NCBI RefSeq assembly: GCF_041438865.1 | Contig: NZ_CP109450.1 | Location: 7,247,501 to 7,311,500, forward strand | Source: Streptomyces sp. NBC_01471 | GTDB taxonomy: Bacteria; Actinomycetota; Actinomycetes; Streptomycetales; Streptomycetaceae | Length of the DNA stretch: 64,000 bases | Direction of reading: 5' to 3' | Shown: piece by piece, positions 31,767 through 39,404 of the stretch | Layout of the letters: the number at the start of each line of letters is the position of its first letter | Numbering within the stretch: the stretch's first letter is position 1 | Translations under genes and position numbers: made by a program | Notes under the pieces: model-generated | What the model was told of the DNA's origin: nothing | The model's input: only the letters and a program-made list of their open reading frames with translations | Databases searched by the model: none

Positions 31767-33071
31767 TCAATAGAGGGTGGTGAGGAAGTTCTTATCTTCG
31801 CGGATGGTGCTGTTGGACTGTACGTCCCGCAGGCTCATGTCCAGTCGGAGCAGATCGAGCGATAGGTCCGACTCGTACTGCAACTTGTTTCTGGAGTAGT
31901 CCTGATACGCCTGTGAAAGATTGTTCATGATGTTCATGAGCGGGCGCATCGTCACGTCAGAGGACTGGTAGTCCTTGGTGAGGCTGGTGCCGTCCGAGAG
32001 GATCCACTGCATGTCCGAGATCTGCTGGCTCGTCGGATCCAAGCCTTCGTCCCGCTTCTTGGTGAAGAACTGGGCGTAGCTAAGCCCGGCTGGCACGAGG
32101 GCGTCGAGGTAGCCGTTATAGACGTCGCCGGCACGCCAGTTGAGGTCGAAGCCGCCCGGGGCGACGTGCTTGGTCTGCAGTGCCAACGTCGAGACCCCGT
32201 CCTTGGCCTCGACTGCGGAGACGCCCGTGATCTTGTCAGTGGCGATCGAGGCTGGGACAGTCGGCGGACGCAGGAAAAGGCCGTCGATCTTCGTCATCTG
32301 CAGGTCAGACGTGTACGTCTGAATCTGCGTTAGATTCGAGCGCAGCTCGACGAGCTTCTGGTCCAGGGCGCCCCGTGCCTCGGCCTCCTTCTCCTTGAGC
32401 ACTACCTCGTAGTAGGCATGTGCCGGATCGAAGTTCAGGGCGTCAAGCGCCGCGATCCTCGTGACCCCCGACGCACCGGGGTTGAAGAAGACCCGCCACT
32501 GGTCGTACTTGGAGAAGGTCTCGTCGCCAGCCAGCTTGCCGGAATCCTTGGTCTGCCCCGCTCCAGGCATGGCGAGTTCGGCGTTCGCGCGGACTGTCAA
32601 GTTCAGCACCTGGCGGTCGAAGGGCCGATCGGCCTTCAGGAGAACCCCGACGTAGCCGGTCGAGCCGAAGGCATAGAAGGAGCCTGTGATCCCGCTGGTG
32701 CTAACCGACTCGCTGTTCAGCGAGGTGTCCGACCCGAGCAGAAACGCCTTGTAGTCCGCGGCGTTGTACGAGATCTGAGCGGTTGGACTGAAGTGCATCA
32801 TCACGAGCGCCTTCTCACCGCTTTTGTTCGTGTAGACCCCATCAACGGTGCCGTCGAGATCCGTCTTCGACGTCGTGAAGTTATTGGTGTACAGCGCCGT
32901 CTGCGACAACGAGTCACGCCCCGCCTGGTACGCCGAGACCCCCGATGCGCTGATCACGATCGCGCCCGCGACCGCGAAGATGCCGAAGAACACCCCGAAA
33001 CGTTCGATCGCGTGATGCGAGTCGAGCTTGAACTTCCTGTTGAAGGCCAGTGCCTTGTCCTTGATTCCCAT
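31767..33071 (-). CDS. Large single-pass membrane protein of the transfer cluster
   Basis: 434 residues. A short basic tail, one membrane segment (FGVFFGIFAVAGAIVISASG, about 25-45) and a 390-residue outer part. The outer part has beta-rich stretches (GEKALVMMHFSPTAQISYNA; STGYVGVLLKADRPFDRQVL), a helical section (VVLKEKEAEARGALDQKLVE) and a C-terminal helix (MNNLSQAYQDYSRNKLQYES). Lies between the pilin candidate and the wall hydrolase, separated from the former by a strong hairpin. No known family seen; its position suggests a core channel or adhesion subunit. Confidence 0.72.
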   Translation of the reverse strand: MGIKDKALAFNRKFKLDSHHAIERFGVFFGIFAVAGAIVISASGVSAYQAGRDSLSQTALYTNNFTTSKTDLDGTVDGVYTNKSGEKALVMMHFSPTAQISYNAADYKAFLLGSDTSLNSESVSTSGITGSFYAFGSTGYVGVLLKADRPFDRQVLNLTVRANAELAMPGAGQTKDSGKLAGDETFSKYDQWRVFFNPGASGVTRIAALDALNFDPAHAYYEVVLKEKEAEARGALDQKLVELRSNLTQIQTYTSDLQMTKIDGLFLRPPTVPASIATDKITGVSAVEAKDGVSTLALQTKHVAPGGFDLNWRAGDVYNGYLDALVPAGLSYAQFFTKKRDEGLDPTSQQISDMQWILSDGTSLTKDYQSSDVTMRPLMNIMNNLSQAYQDYSRNKLQYESDLSLDLLRLDMSLRDVQSNSTIREDKNFLTTLY

Positions 33072-33102
33072 GATCCGCTCTCTTTCGTGCCTGCAGCACA
33101 GC

Positions 33103-33132
33103 GCCGGCCCGGCTACGGCGAACCGGGCCGGC
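33103..33132 (-). terminator. Hairpin between the pilin candidate and the next gene
   Basis: A 10-base-pair perfect GC stem, GCCGGCCCGG (33103-33112) with CCGGGCCGGC (33123-33132). It may partly terminate after the pilin gene, giving more pilin transcript than downstream transcript, as in other secretion operons. Confidence 0.65.
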
Positions 33133-33209
33133 GGAGGCCTCGCCCCTCAACTGACCCGGTTCGCGCGACGCCTCTGTTCCCGTTCGTGTGCACGGTTTGT
33201 GACGGCCCC

Positions 33210-33602
33210 TTACTTGGAAGGGCCGCTCAGGAACCCGCTGACCTGATCGACGGTCTGGACGATCACCGTGCCGCCGCCGAGGTCCGTGATGGTCTGCTGG
33301 CCACCGGAGCCGATCGTCGAGATCAGCGACCACCCGCCGGAGCCCAGAGCTCCGCCGACGAGGATGAGGAGCGCGATGGTGCCCCAGCCCTGCTGCTGAC
33401 CCGCGGACTGCGGGTTGGCCATCAGCTTTTTGATCAGGAGCATGCCGCCCCAGACCAGGCCGACAGCGCCGAGCAGCATGAGCAGAAGGCCACCCCAAAG
33501 CTGGATCTGGGACTTGGCGTTCTGCAGAAAGCTGGTCAGGTCCCACGCTGCATTCGGCAGCGAAGCCTGTGTGAGGACGGTTGCCTCGTAGAGCTTCGTC
33601 AT
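33210..33602 (-). CDS. Small two-helix membrane protein, VirB2/TrbC-like pilin candidate
   Basis: 130 residues from ATG 33602, which follows GAGAGGGAAG. Two hydrophobic helices (QLWGGLLLMLLGAVGLVWGG, about 35-55, and WGTIALLILVGGALGSGGWS, about 75-95) are separated by a short polar loop with two Lys. Size and two-helix layout are those of VirB2/TrbC pilins and their Gram-positive equivalents, though no signature confirms it. First gene of the leftward transfer-like cluster, with an AT-rich promoter region upstream carrying ACTCGTAT. Confidence 0.68.
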   Translation of the reverse strand: MTKLYEATVLTQASLPNAAWDLTSFLQNAKSQIQLWGGLLLMLLGAVGLVWGGMLLIKKLMANPQSAGQQQGWGTIALLILVGGALGSGGWSLISTIGSGGQQTITDLGGGTVIVQTVDQVSGFLSGPSK

Positions 33603-33738
33603 GGTTCTTCCCTCTCCCCTTTGGAATGATCCGGTGACATGGCAGTGAGCCACAAGGCAACAAGCGCAGGTCGCCCACCCGTACGGGCAGTGATGGGATC
33701 TGGAGTGATCGGTGTCACTGTCGATTACTCCTCCACCG

Positions 33739-33746
33739 ACTCGTAT
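33739..33746 (-). promoter_or_regulatory. ACTCGTAT box in the pilin-gene leader
   Basis: Exact third copy of the octamer found twice before the gene at 28355. It sits in an AT-rich stretch (about 33715-33795) upstream of the pilin candidate. Likely operator or promoter element; not tested. Confidence 0.4.
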
Positions 33747-33846
33747 ATGTGCACATCTGTAATAACTAATCTACCCCATTCGAGTAGCGAGTCTCAGGGA
33801 CTCAAAAGGTTTGTCCATAAGGAGCCGAGAAGAGCCTAGAGATGAG

Positions 33847-34002
33847 GTGAATCAACGTCGTGGTGCGCGACCGCAGGGATGCGGCGCCGACCTGTGGAAA
33901 CCGCAGTGCGAGATGTGTAATGTGCTGCTCCAGCGCTACTGCGACGCTGGCCTGCTCGATTTCGAGGCGGCCACCCTGTACACCCGTCGATCGCGATCTT
34001 GA
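33847..34002 (+). CDS. Possible small Cys-containing protein
   Basis: 51 residues from GTG 33847. The segment LWKPQCEMCNVLLQRYCDAG has a CxxC and a third Cys and could bind zinc; DFEAATLYTRRSRS ends the frame. Codon use is reasonable but there is no good ribosome site. It ends 20 bases before the XRE gene start. Confidence 0.35.
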   Translation: MNQRRGARPQGCGADLWKPQCEMCNVLLQRYCDAGLLDFEAATLYTRRSRS

Positions 34003-34022
34003 CCAGGAAGTACCAAACCGCC

Positions 34023-34532
34023 ATGAGCCCACTGCCCGGGGACCTTTTCGCCCGCCGACTTCGTGAAGAACGCGAACGCCTTGGCGTCAGCCAGGCGGAA
34101 GTGGCACGCCGCATGGCCGCGCGGCTCGGCTCCAACGTCGACGCCACCGCAGTCACGCGCATCGAACAGCAGACTCGGGCCGTCAGGCTCGACGAAGCCG
34201 TCGCCGCGGCCGAGGCGCTCGGGGTCCCGCTGATCACGCTGGTAACCGACAACTACGCACGGGAAAACGAAGCAGAGATTCAGAACCAGCTGGCCGAGCT
34301 CGCACTGGCCGAGCAAGAGTGGGAAAGGCTGCGTCAGAAGATCCACAGAATCACCCAGACCATCCATCAGCTCTCCGCCGAGCGGGAAGCCTCCCGCTCC
34401 CACGCCCTGGGCGTCGCCCCTGACACCGCCGGCGACTACAACCTCAACCCTGAGACCCAGGCCGTTCTCGACGCCCGGATGAGCTCCACCCGTAACAGGC
34501 CGACCAACGAGATCGCAGACCCAGACGCATAA
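34023..34532 (+). CDS. XRE-family regulator with C-terminal coiled coil
   Basis: 169 residues. The N-terminal helix-turn-helix (LREERERLGVSQAEVARRMA, about 12-31, through DATAVTRIEQQTRAVRLDEA) is clearly Cro/C1-type. A long coiled coil follows (ENEAEIQNQLAELALAEQEW; RQKIHRITQTIHQLSAERE), then a polar tail. The coiled coil should mediate dimerisation. It is divergent from the pilin gene, with the ACTCGTAT-bearing region between, so it is a natural candidate repressor of the transfer operons; that is inference. ATG 34023 has only a distant AGGAAG; a TTG at 33999 is the alternative start. Confidence 0.8.
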   Translation: MSPLPGDLFARRLREERERLGVSQAEVARRMAARLGSNVDATAVTRIEQQTRAVRLDEAVAAAEALGVPLITLVTDNYARENEAEIQNQLAELALAEQEWERLRQKIHRITQTIHQLSAEREASRSHALGVAPDTAGDYNLNPETQAVLDARMSSTRNRPTNEIADPDA

Positions 34533-34539
34533 CGCTGTT

Positions 34540-35055
34540 GTGGACGACGGTGTTGAACTCCCGGTCGTAGACGTTCACCGACTCGGCCCGGGGAGGGCCC
34601 GCGCCACGATCAATACCGTGCCGCCGGAGCTGCTGACGCCCCTAAGCCCAGAAGCCGTCCTTTAGCATCTGCCGGTGGACCCGTACGGCGATCCCGTCGC
34701 CATCGAGGTGACGTGCCGCGGTGAGAGCACGTCGAGCCGGACTGGGAAGCCATCCGAGCCCACGAAGAGACCGTGATCGACGGCCGGACGGTCGAGAAGG
34801 ACGACCCGTAGGCCGCGAGCCAGCGACTACTCCTCGCCCTCAGCCGCCGACTGGGCATCCACGCCGGCGCGCTATGGGACGGGCGCCCGGACGGGGCGTT
34901 CACCCTGCGCTGCGAGCCGGACGAGGCACGATGTCTCCTCGCCCTTGGCATCCCCGCAGCCACACCACGCCGGGGACGTCAGCGCCACCGTCGCGTTCAC
35001 CCTCACCGACCCGGAATGCCACTTCTTCGCCGATAAGATCGCCGCCAAGCGGTAG
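34540..35055 (+). pseudogene. Decayed gene spread over three frames
   Basis: Frame 1 (about 34536-34720): DDGVELPVVDVHRLGPGRAR, then TINTVPPELLTPLSPEAVL, a TAG, and VDPYGDPVAIEVTCRGE. Frame 2 (about 34729-34975): VEPDWEAIRAHEETVIDGRT, a TAG, then QRLLLALSRRLGIHAGALWD and TLRCEPDEARCLLALGIP. Frame 3 (about 34975-35055): GDVSATVAFTLTDPECHFFA, DKIAAKR and a stop. All pieces have GC-rich third positions and are collinear, so they are one gene with two nonsense codons and at least two frameshifts. Function of the ancestor unknown. Confidence 0.65.
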
Positions 35056-35093
35056 AGATCCGCCGGCCGGACGCCTCAGTCCTAATCCGGACC

Positions 35094-35240
35094 TCACCGG
35101 TACACCGCCGTGCCGTACTCGTCCTGGCCAAATACGTACCGGCCGCAGCCGGCCGGGCTGCGCATCTCGATCATGTCGATGAAGCTGTCGAGACTCGAGC
35201 CCCCGTCGAACGGGCCACCGACGTACCGTGCGCTACTCAT
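35094..35240 (-). CDS. Short MSSAR-type hypothetical protein
   Basis: 48 residues starting MSSARYVGGPFDGGSSLDSF. The first 14 residues are nearly identical to those of the gene at 35308 (MSSARFVGGPFDGAS), and the upstream non-coding bases are also alike, so the two are tandem duplicates that have since diverged. The rest (GRYVFGQDEYGTAVYR) resembles the start-proximal part of similar small actinobacterial proteins. Function unknown. Confidence 0.55.
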   Translation of the reverse strand: MSSARYVGGPFDGGSSLDSFIDMIEMRSPAGCGRYVFGQDEYGTAVYR

Positions 35241-35258
35241 GACCCGAGCGTAGACGGA

Positions 35259-35296
35259 CCGCGGGGCCGACGGAATGTTTCCCATCGGCCCCGCGG
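35259..35296 (-). terminator. Terminator between duplicated genes
   Basis: CCGCGGGGCCGA (35259-35270) pairs perfectly with TCGGCCCCGCGG (35285-35296). It lies just beyond the 35308 gene stop on the minus strand. Confidence 0.75.
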
Positions 35297-35307
35297 CTGG
35301 TGGAAGA

Positions 35308-35844
35308 TCAGGCGATCGGGTACGAACCCGTCACGGTGATGATCTCCCCCTCTTTGGCCCCCGCGCTTTCGCCGCAGAGGAATCCGATGTTCTGCACGGC
35401 CGCACCGGTTCCCGCGCCGGTCACCCGCAGCAGATCGACCTTCGATCCGTCCGACCCCGCGTAGATCTGAGCCTCACCGGTCCACACGCCGCTGTCGGCG
35501 TCGCGGCCGTCCAGGGACAGGTTGAAGACGTACCGGACGCCAGCCTTCGCGGCCTTCGGCAGGGTGAGGCCGAAGCCGTGCTTGGTCGCGGCGTTCGTCT
35601 CCTTCTTCGCCACGATCTGCGCGGTGAAGGCGACAATGCCGTTCGCCTCGGCATACTTGCCGGCGCCGTTGGTGCCGTTGGTGCCCTTCACGTTCGTCAG
35701 CTTCGGAGTCCAAGCGGTCAAGATGCACTTCGCGCGGACGTACCGGCCGGAGCTGAGCAGCGTCAGCATCGCGATCTCGTCAATGAAGGGGTCCGGGTTC
35801 GAGGCCCCGTCGAAGGGGCCACCGACGAACCGTGCGCTACTCAT
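35308..35844 (-). CDS. Hypothetical protein, intact copy of a duplicated gene
   Basis: 178 residues. N-terminus MSSARFVGGPFDGASNPDPF; then a beta-rich body (RYVRAKCILTAWTPKLTNVK; IVAFTAQIVAKKETNAATKH; VRYVFNLSLDGRDADSGVW; EGEIITVTGSYPIA at the end). The repeated strands suggest a beta-sandwich, as in small phage or plasmid structural proteins, but no family is recognised. A 47-base stretch (35674-35720) is repeated exactly 400 bases further on (36074-36120), within the broken second copy. Confidence 0.62.
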   Translation of the reverse strand: MSSARFVGGPFDGASNPDPFIDEIAMLTLLSSGRYVRAKCILTAWTPKLTNVKGTNGTNGAGKYAEANGIVAFTAQIVAKKETNAATKHGFGLTLPKAAKAGVRYVFNLSLDGRDADSGVWTGEAQIYAGSDGSKVDLLRVTGAGTGAAVQNIGFLCGESAGAKEGEIITVTGSYPIA

Positions 35845-35910
35845 GACCCGAGCATAAACGGCTGCGGGGCCGACGGAGAGTTTCCCGCCAAACCCGCAGC
35901 TGGTGGAGGA

Positions 35911-36135
35911 TCAGGCGGTCGGGTACGAGCCCGTCACCGTGATGATCTCCCCCTCCTTGGCACCCTCGCTTTCGCCGTACAGGAAGCCGACGTTCTCCAC
36001 CGCCGCACCGTTGGCAGTGCTGGTCACCCGCAGGCGGTCAAGCTTCGATCCGTCCGACCCCGGTGCCGTTGGCGCCGTTGGTGCCCTTCACGTTCGTCAG
36101 CTTCGGAGTCCAAGCGGTCACAGTGCATTTTCTCT
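35911..36135 (-). pseudogene. Deleted second copy of the 35308 gene
   Basis: On the minus strand this segment encodes TAWTPKLTNVKGTNGANGTG, then after a frame change GSDGSKLDRLRVTSTANGAA and KEGEIITVTGSYPTA with a stop at 35911. It is the start-proximal and end pieces of the 35308 gene with the central part removed and the N-terminus missing. The non-coding bases beyond its stop also match those beyond the 35308 stop. Confidence 0.75.
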
Positions 36136-36275
36136 CGTAGGTGTCTGCCAGTGGGGCAGACACCGCGGAGAGTGCACATTCACACGTCCTTGCGTCCCGG
36201 GCCCCGGCTCAGTAGGGAAGACGTCCGCAGGAGAGCAGCGAACTCTGGGGACACCGTTGAGCGCGGTCGGCGCGC

Positions 36276-36295
36276 TCGACGGTCACCTCCTGGTC
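36276..36295. repeat. 20-base direct repeat, copy 1
   Basis: TCGACGGTCACCTCCTGGTC recurs exactly at 36841-36860. On the minus strand it encodes DQEVTVE in both places, so the segment around 36209-36345 (DEDQEVTVERADRAQRC) appears to be a displaced C-terminal fragment of the gene at 36764. Confidence 0.6.
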
Positions 36296-36344
36296 CTCGT
36301 CGACCGGACGGAACAAAAGTTGCAGAAGATGCCAGGCCGCCCGC

Positions 36345-36767
36345 CTACCGCCCACGGCCTCGGTGGAAGCCCTGGCGTCCTGCTGCGCGGGCAGCTCCGT
36401 GACGTCGCTTCCTGGCTTCCTCCGGGATGTCGGCGACGTCGTCCAGGGCGGCGCGGATGGCGTCCGCGTCCGTCGGCGGACTGCCCGTGCTGCTCTCGTA
36501 GTTGGCGAGCAGCTCGTGGACGAGACCGGCAAGCCGGGTGATACGCGGATCCCGCAGCCGTTCGAGCGGCTCCTGGACGTACGTCGCCTCGAACAGGGCC
36601 GCGTCGACCTCGACCGGGAAGGCGTTACGGTCGGAGCTCCACTGTCCGGTGTCGGGGTCGTAGACGACGGGCCGGAGCGTGACGACGGAGGGGCCCGCCC
36701 TCTCACTCCAGGAGAGCCGGAAGTGCTCGTCGCCCGGGGAACGCCAGACGTCGGAGGCGGACGTCAT
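36345..36767 (-). CDS. Hypothetical protein, 3' end possibly altered
   Basis: 140 residues from ATG 36767, which overlaps the stop of the upstream ORF (ATGA). The body (SVVTLRPVVYDPDTGQWSSD; NAFPVEVDAALFEATYVQEP; RLAGLVHELLANYESSTGSP) is a plausible alpha/beta protein. The last 25 residues are Arg/Gly/His-rich and unlike the rest, so the C-terminus may have been replaced by a frameshift or deletion. No known family. Confidence 0.5.
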   Translation of the reverse strand: MTSASDVWRSPGDEHFRLSWSERAGPSVVTLRPVVYDPDTGQWSSDRNAFPVEVDAALFEATYVQEPLERLRDPRITRLAGLVHELLANYESSTGSPPTDADAIRAALDDVADIPEEARKRRHGAARAAGRQGFHRGRGR

Positions 36768-37009
36768 GCGCCCACCTTCTCGCGGCCGCCGCGCGGCAGG
36801 GCCCACCGGGAGATACACGGCTGGGGCCCGCCGGTGCGTTCGACGGTCACCTCCTGGTCGTCGCCGGGCACGGCCGGCGCCTCCAGGAGCAGCACCTCAA
36901 TGAAGACCCGGGCGCCGCCGTCGCGCCGGTTCGGTACGACGGAGACGTTGCCGACGACGACCTCCCCGGATGCCTCCAGGGCGCTCGCGTGGCCTGAACA
37001 CCGTGGCAC
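36764..37009 (-). CDS. Hypothetical small protein, start uncertain
   Basis: 81 residues from GTG 37009. The core (EVVVGNVSVVPNRRDGGARV; FIEVLLLEAPAVPGDDQEVT) is beta-rich and coding-like, and its stop overlaps the next gene as ATGA. The first residues (PRCSGHASALEASG) look out of frame with a natural start, so the 5' end may be lost. Part of a decayed cluster. Confidence 0.4.
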   Translation of the reverse strand: MPRCSGHASALEASGEVVVGNVSVVPNRRDGGARVFIEVLLLEAPAVPGDDQEVTVERTGGPQPCISRWALPRGGREKVGA

Positions 37010-37019
37010 TCACGGGTCG

Positions 37020-37550
37020 TCATGCGCTGTCTCGGCGCAGGTAGTGGTGGGTGAAGGTGTAGTTCACCCACTTCGCTGCTGCACCCATCAATGTGCCGCC
37101 GGGATCGTTGTCCATAGCCGTCAGCTCGAACCCGCCCAGGCTGTAGGCAAGCGGCGGCCGACAGACGGTGAGACTACGGAACAGCGAGGACAGTTCGGAG
37201 TCGTCGTCCAGGTCGTGCCGCCGCTCAATCAGGCATTCACGGACGGCGTCTTCGAGGGACGGCGCGCTCGGGTCAGCCAGGCGCGGGGTGAACGCTTTCG
37301 TAATGTCGTCCACCGACACGAGCTGCGGGGCATCGACCTGGGGGACCGCGTACAGGAATAGCGCGATGGTCGGGAGAGCGGAGATAAAGGGGCCGCTACT
37401 GAAGGTGGAGGTCTCGGGCCAGACCGGCTCCAACAGCGTGGCGGAGCGACGCAAGGACCCGGCCCACCGCCTGTTACGCAAGTCGCCTTGCTCCGCGACG
37501 TCGAAGGCCATTCGGCCCGTCGCCCACCATAGATTCCGCGTGTCAGCCAT
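37020..37550 (-). CDS. Hypothetical protein
   Basis: 176 residues from ATG 37550 (MADTRNLWWATGRMAFDVAE). It continues SGPFISALPTIALFLYAVPQ, VDDITKAFTPRLADPSAPSL and ECLIERRHDLDDDSELSSLF. Appears intact and soluble, with one moderately hydrophobic stretch. GGGGGG precedes the start. Not recognised. Confidence 0.58.
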   Translation of the reverse strand: MADTRNLWWATGRMAFDVAEQGDLRNRRWAGSLRRSATLLEPVWPETSTFSSGPFISALPTIALFLYAVPQVDAPQLVSVDDITKAFTPRLADPSAPSLEDAVRECLIERRHDLDDDSELSSLFRSLTVCRPPLAYSLGGFELTAMDNDPGGTLMGAAAKWVNYTFTHHYLRRDSA

Positions 37551-37718
37551 GCCCCCCAACTTACGGGCGACGAGCTGCCATGTCCTCCCTTCCGGAAGTT
37601 CTCGAAGGCTACCCTCACCCGCCGTTGAGCGACCACTGTCACCCGCGCCGCCCCTCGCAACAGCCTTCTTCGTTTGGCTCCACCCGTGATCGCCGGGACA
37701 AGCTCTAGGCTCGTAGCC

Positions 37719-37880
37719 ATGGGGATCGACTGGGAGAACATACTCGGCACAGGCGGCAACGCCCTCAACGACGCCTACGACGGCACGGTCTCCGCGGTCA
37801 TCTACAACGAGGATCCCGGGGAGGACCGTCGGCCATTCTCAATCGACGAAGAACATGACGTCACAGACGGCCTGCGCTGA
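37719..37880 (+). CDS. Small acidic hypothetical protein, 53 residues
   Basis: MGIDWENILGTGGNALNDAY followed by an acidic tail (EDPGEDRRPFSIDEEHDVTD). Codon use is coding-like but the ribosome site is weak. Similar short acidic proteins are common in Streptomyces accessory DNA; no function can be given. Confidence 0.45.
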   Translation: MGIDWENILGTGGNALNDAYDGTVSAVIYNEDPGEDRRPFSIDEEHDVTDGLR

Positions 37881-38105
37881 ACTGAGCGCGTGATGCCAAC
37901 CACCCTTCACCGATTGCGAAGTTGGGCGGATCTGCGCCAACCCGGTATGTCGACAGGTAGGCATCCGCCCGGCCGGCCCCCGCCTAGAAGCTGCGGCTGG
38001 GCGGGGGCGCTCCGCCGCACCGGAGACCCGACACCGGCCCGGATTGGCACGACTGCCCCAACGTGCCCCCGTCGATCATCCATTGGAGCTACGGAGGCCC
38101 TTGCC

Positions 38106-38192
38106 ATGAAGACTCTGCCTGATGCTGTGGCCGATCCCCGCGGTCCCTCCTCAGAATTCGCCCCCCCGAGAGCTGCTCGCCGCAACCCCTGA
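38106..38192 (+). CDS. Possible short peptide gene, 28 residues
   Basis: ATG 38106 follows GGAGG at eight bases. The peptide MKTLPDAVADPRGPSSEFAP continues through a run of seven C (about 38161-38167) and stops at two successive TGA codons. Loss of one C would extend it as RELLAATPDEESCLGRSLRR. The intact form may be truncated by a slip in the C-run. Confidence 0.3.
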   Translation: MKTLPDAVADPRGPSSEFAPPRAARRNP

Positions 38193-38228
38193 TGAGGAGA
38201 GCTGCCTGGGCCGTTCGTTACGTAGATC

Positions 38229-38282
38229 GACCAGGGCGAGTGGGCGAGTCCGCCCTTCCCGGTGGCGGACTCGCCCCTGGTC
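38229..38282. terminator. Compound hairpin terminator upstream of the uppP 3' end
   Basis: An inner 12-base-pair stem (GGCGAGTCCGCC at 38243-38254 with GGCGGACTCGCC at 38264-38275) is extended by an outer stem (GACCAGGG at 38229 with CCTGGTC ending at 38282) across a bulge. T residues follow. It could serve both the short rightward ORF and the leftward uppP. Confidence 0.75.
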
Positions 38283-38405
38283 TTCCTCTGTCCAGATGTG
38301 GGAGTGAAATGGGAGACGGATGGGAGATGATCAAGTCGGGAGAGCTCGAATCGCCTCTGGAAAACTCTAGGTCGGAGGTGTGGGACCCCCAGGGCCTGCA
38401 CGCGG

Positions 38406-39281
38406 TCAGCCCCCGGCCGGGCCCGCGTCCGGGCTCAGCGCGCCCGTGCCGACCAGGAGGAGCAGGGCTGCGCCCAGCAGGATCCGGTAGACCACGAACG
38501 GCATGAAACTCTTCGACGAGATGAACTTCATGAACCACGCGATGACCGCGTACCCCACGGCGAACGCCACGACCGTCGCGAGCAGCGTCGGCCCCCAGGG
38601 AGCCCCGCCGCTCCCGGCCGCGTCCTTCAACTCGAAGGCCCCGGAGGCGAGGACCGCGGGGATCGCCAGCAGGAACGAGTACCGGGCGGCTGCCTCACGG
38701 GTGTAGCCCATGAACAGGCCGCCGCTGATCGTGGCGCCCGAACGGGAGACGCCCGGGACCAGCGCGAGCGCCTGACAGAGCCCGTAGACCAGCCCGTCCC
38801 TGACACTCAGCTCCTCCAGTGACCTCCGCTCCCTGCCCGCCCTGTGCCTGCCACCGCTCTCGTCGCGGGCGGCCAGCCGGTCGGCGGTGCCCAGCACGAG
38901 GCCCATCCCGATCAGGGTGCAGGCGATGACCCGCAGATCCCGGAACGACGTGTCGATCTGGTCCTTCAGGAGGATCCCCAGCACCCCGATCGGTATCGTC
39001 CCGACGATGACGAGCCAGCCCGTCCGGGCGTCGTGGTCGCCGCGCAGCGAGCGGTCGGTGAGCGAGCGGAACCACGCCGAGACGATTCTGGCGATGTCCT
39101 TGCGGAAGTAGATGATGACCGCGGCCTCGGTGCCGATCTGCGTGATCGCCGTGAAGGCCGCGCCCGCGTCCGGCCAGCCCGCGAAGGCAGAGGCGAGGCG
39201 CAGATGGGCACTGGAGGACACCGGCAGGAATTCCGTCAGCCCCTGCACGAATCCGAGGACGAACGATTCGAACCAAGACAT
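38406..39281 (-). CDS. uppP: Undecaprenyl-diphosphatase
   Basis: 291 residues, the normal length. The family signatures are clear: QGLTEFLPVSSSAHL near the N-terminus (residues about 14-28) and PGVSRSGATISGG in the second half, plus about eight membrane segments. The enzyme removes a phosphate from undecaprenyl diphosphate in the membrane, regenerating the lipid carrier for peptidoglycan and teichoic acid synthesis, and gives bacitracin tolerance. It is the first clearly chromosomal-type gene to the right of the accessory region. Confidence 0.96.
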   Translation of the reverse strand: MSWFESFVLGFVQGLTEFLPVSSSAHLRLASAFAGWPDAGAAFTAITQIGTEAAVIIYFRKDIARIVSAWFRSLTDRSLRGDHDARTGWLVIVGTIPIGVLGILLKDQIDTSFRDLRVIACTLIGMGLVLGTADRLAARDESGGRHRAGRERRSLEELSVRDGLVYGLCQALALVPGVSRSGATISGGLFMGYTREAAARYSFLLAIPAVLASGAFELKDAAGSGGAPWGPTLLATVVAFAVGYAVIAWFMKFISSKSFMPFVVYRILLGAALLLLVGTGALSPDAGPAGG

Positions 39282-39404
39282 GGGTGGGTGCCGTCCAGAG
39301 GATCAAGGGGCTGATGCGCAAGGAACGTAACCGCCGGAGGTGTACGGCCGGTGACCCGCTCACGTACGGTCGGCCAACTGCCCCCGCCACGACCCCGGTC
39401 GGTG

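Larger units (their letters stand above)
37881..38405. other. Gap at the accessory/core boundary
   Basis: About 525 bases between the last accessory-type gene and uppP. It contains a 28-codon ORF with a good ribosome site and a terminator (listed separately). I see no tRNA end, direct repeat or integrase target that would identify an attachment site. Confidence 0.45.

Noticed and set aside
36209..36706. 165-residue minus-strand frame
   Set aside because: Overlaps the better-supported gene at 36345 in another frame; only its end (the DQEVTVE fragment) looks like a gene remnant.
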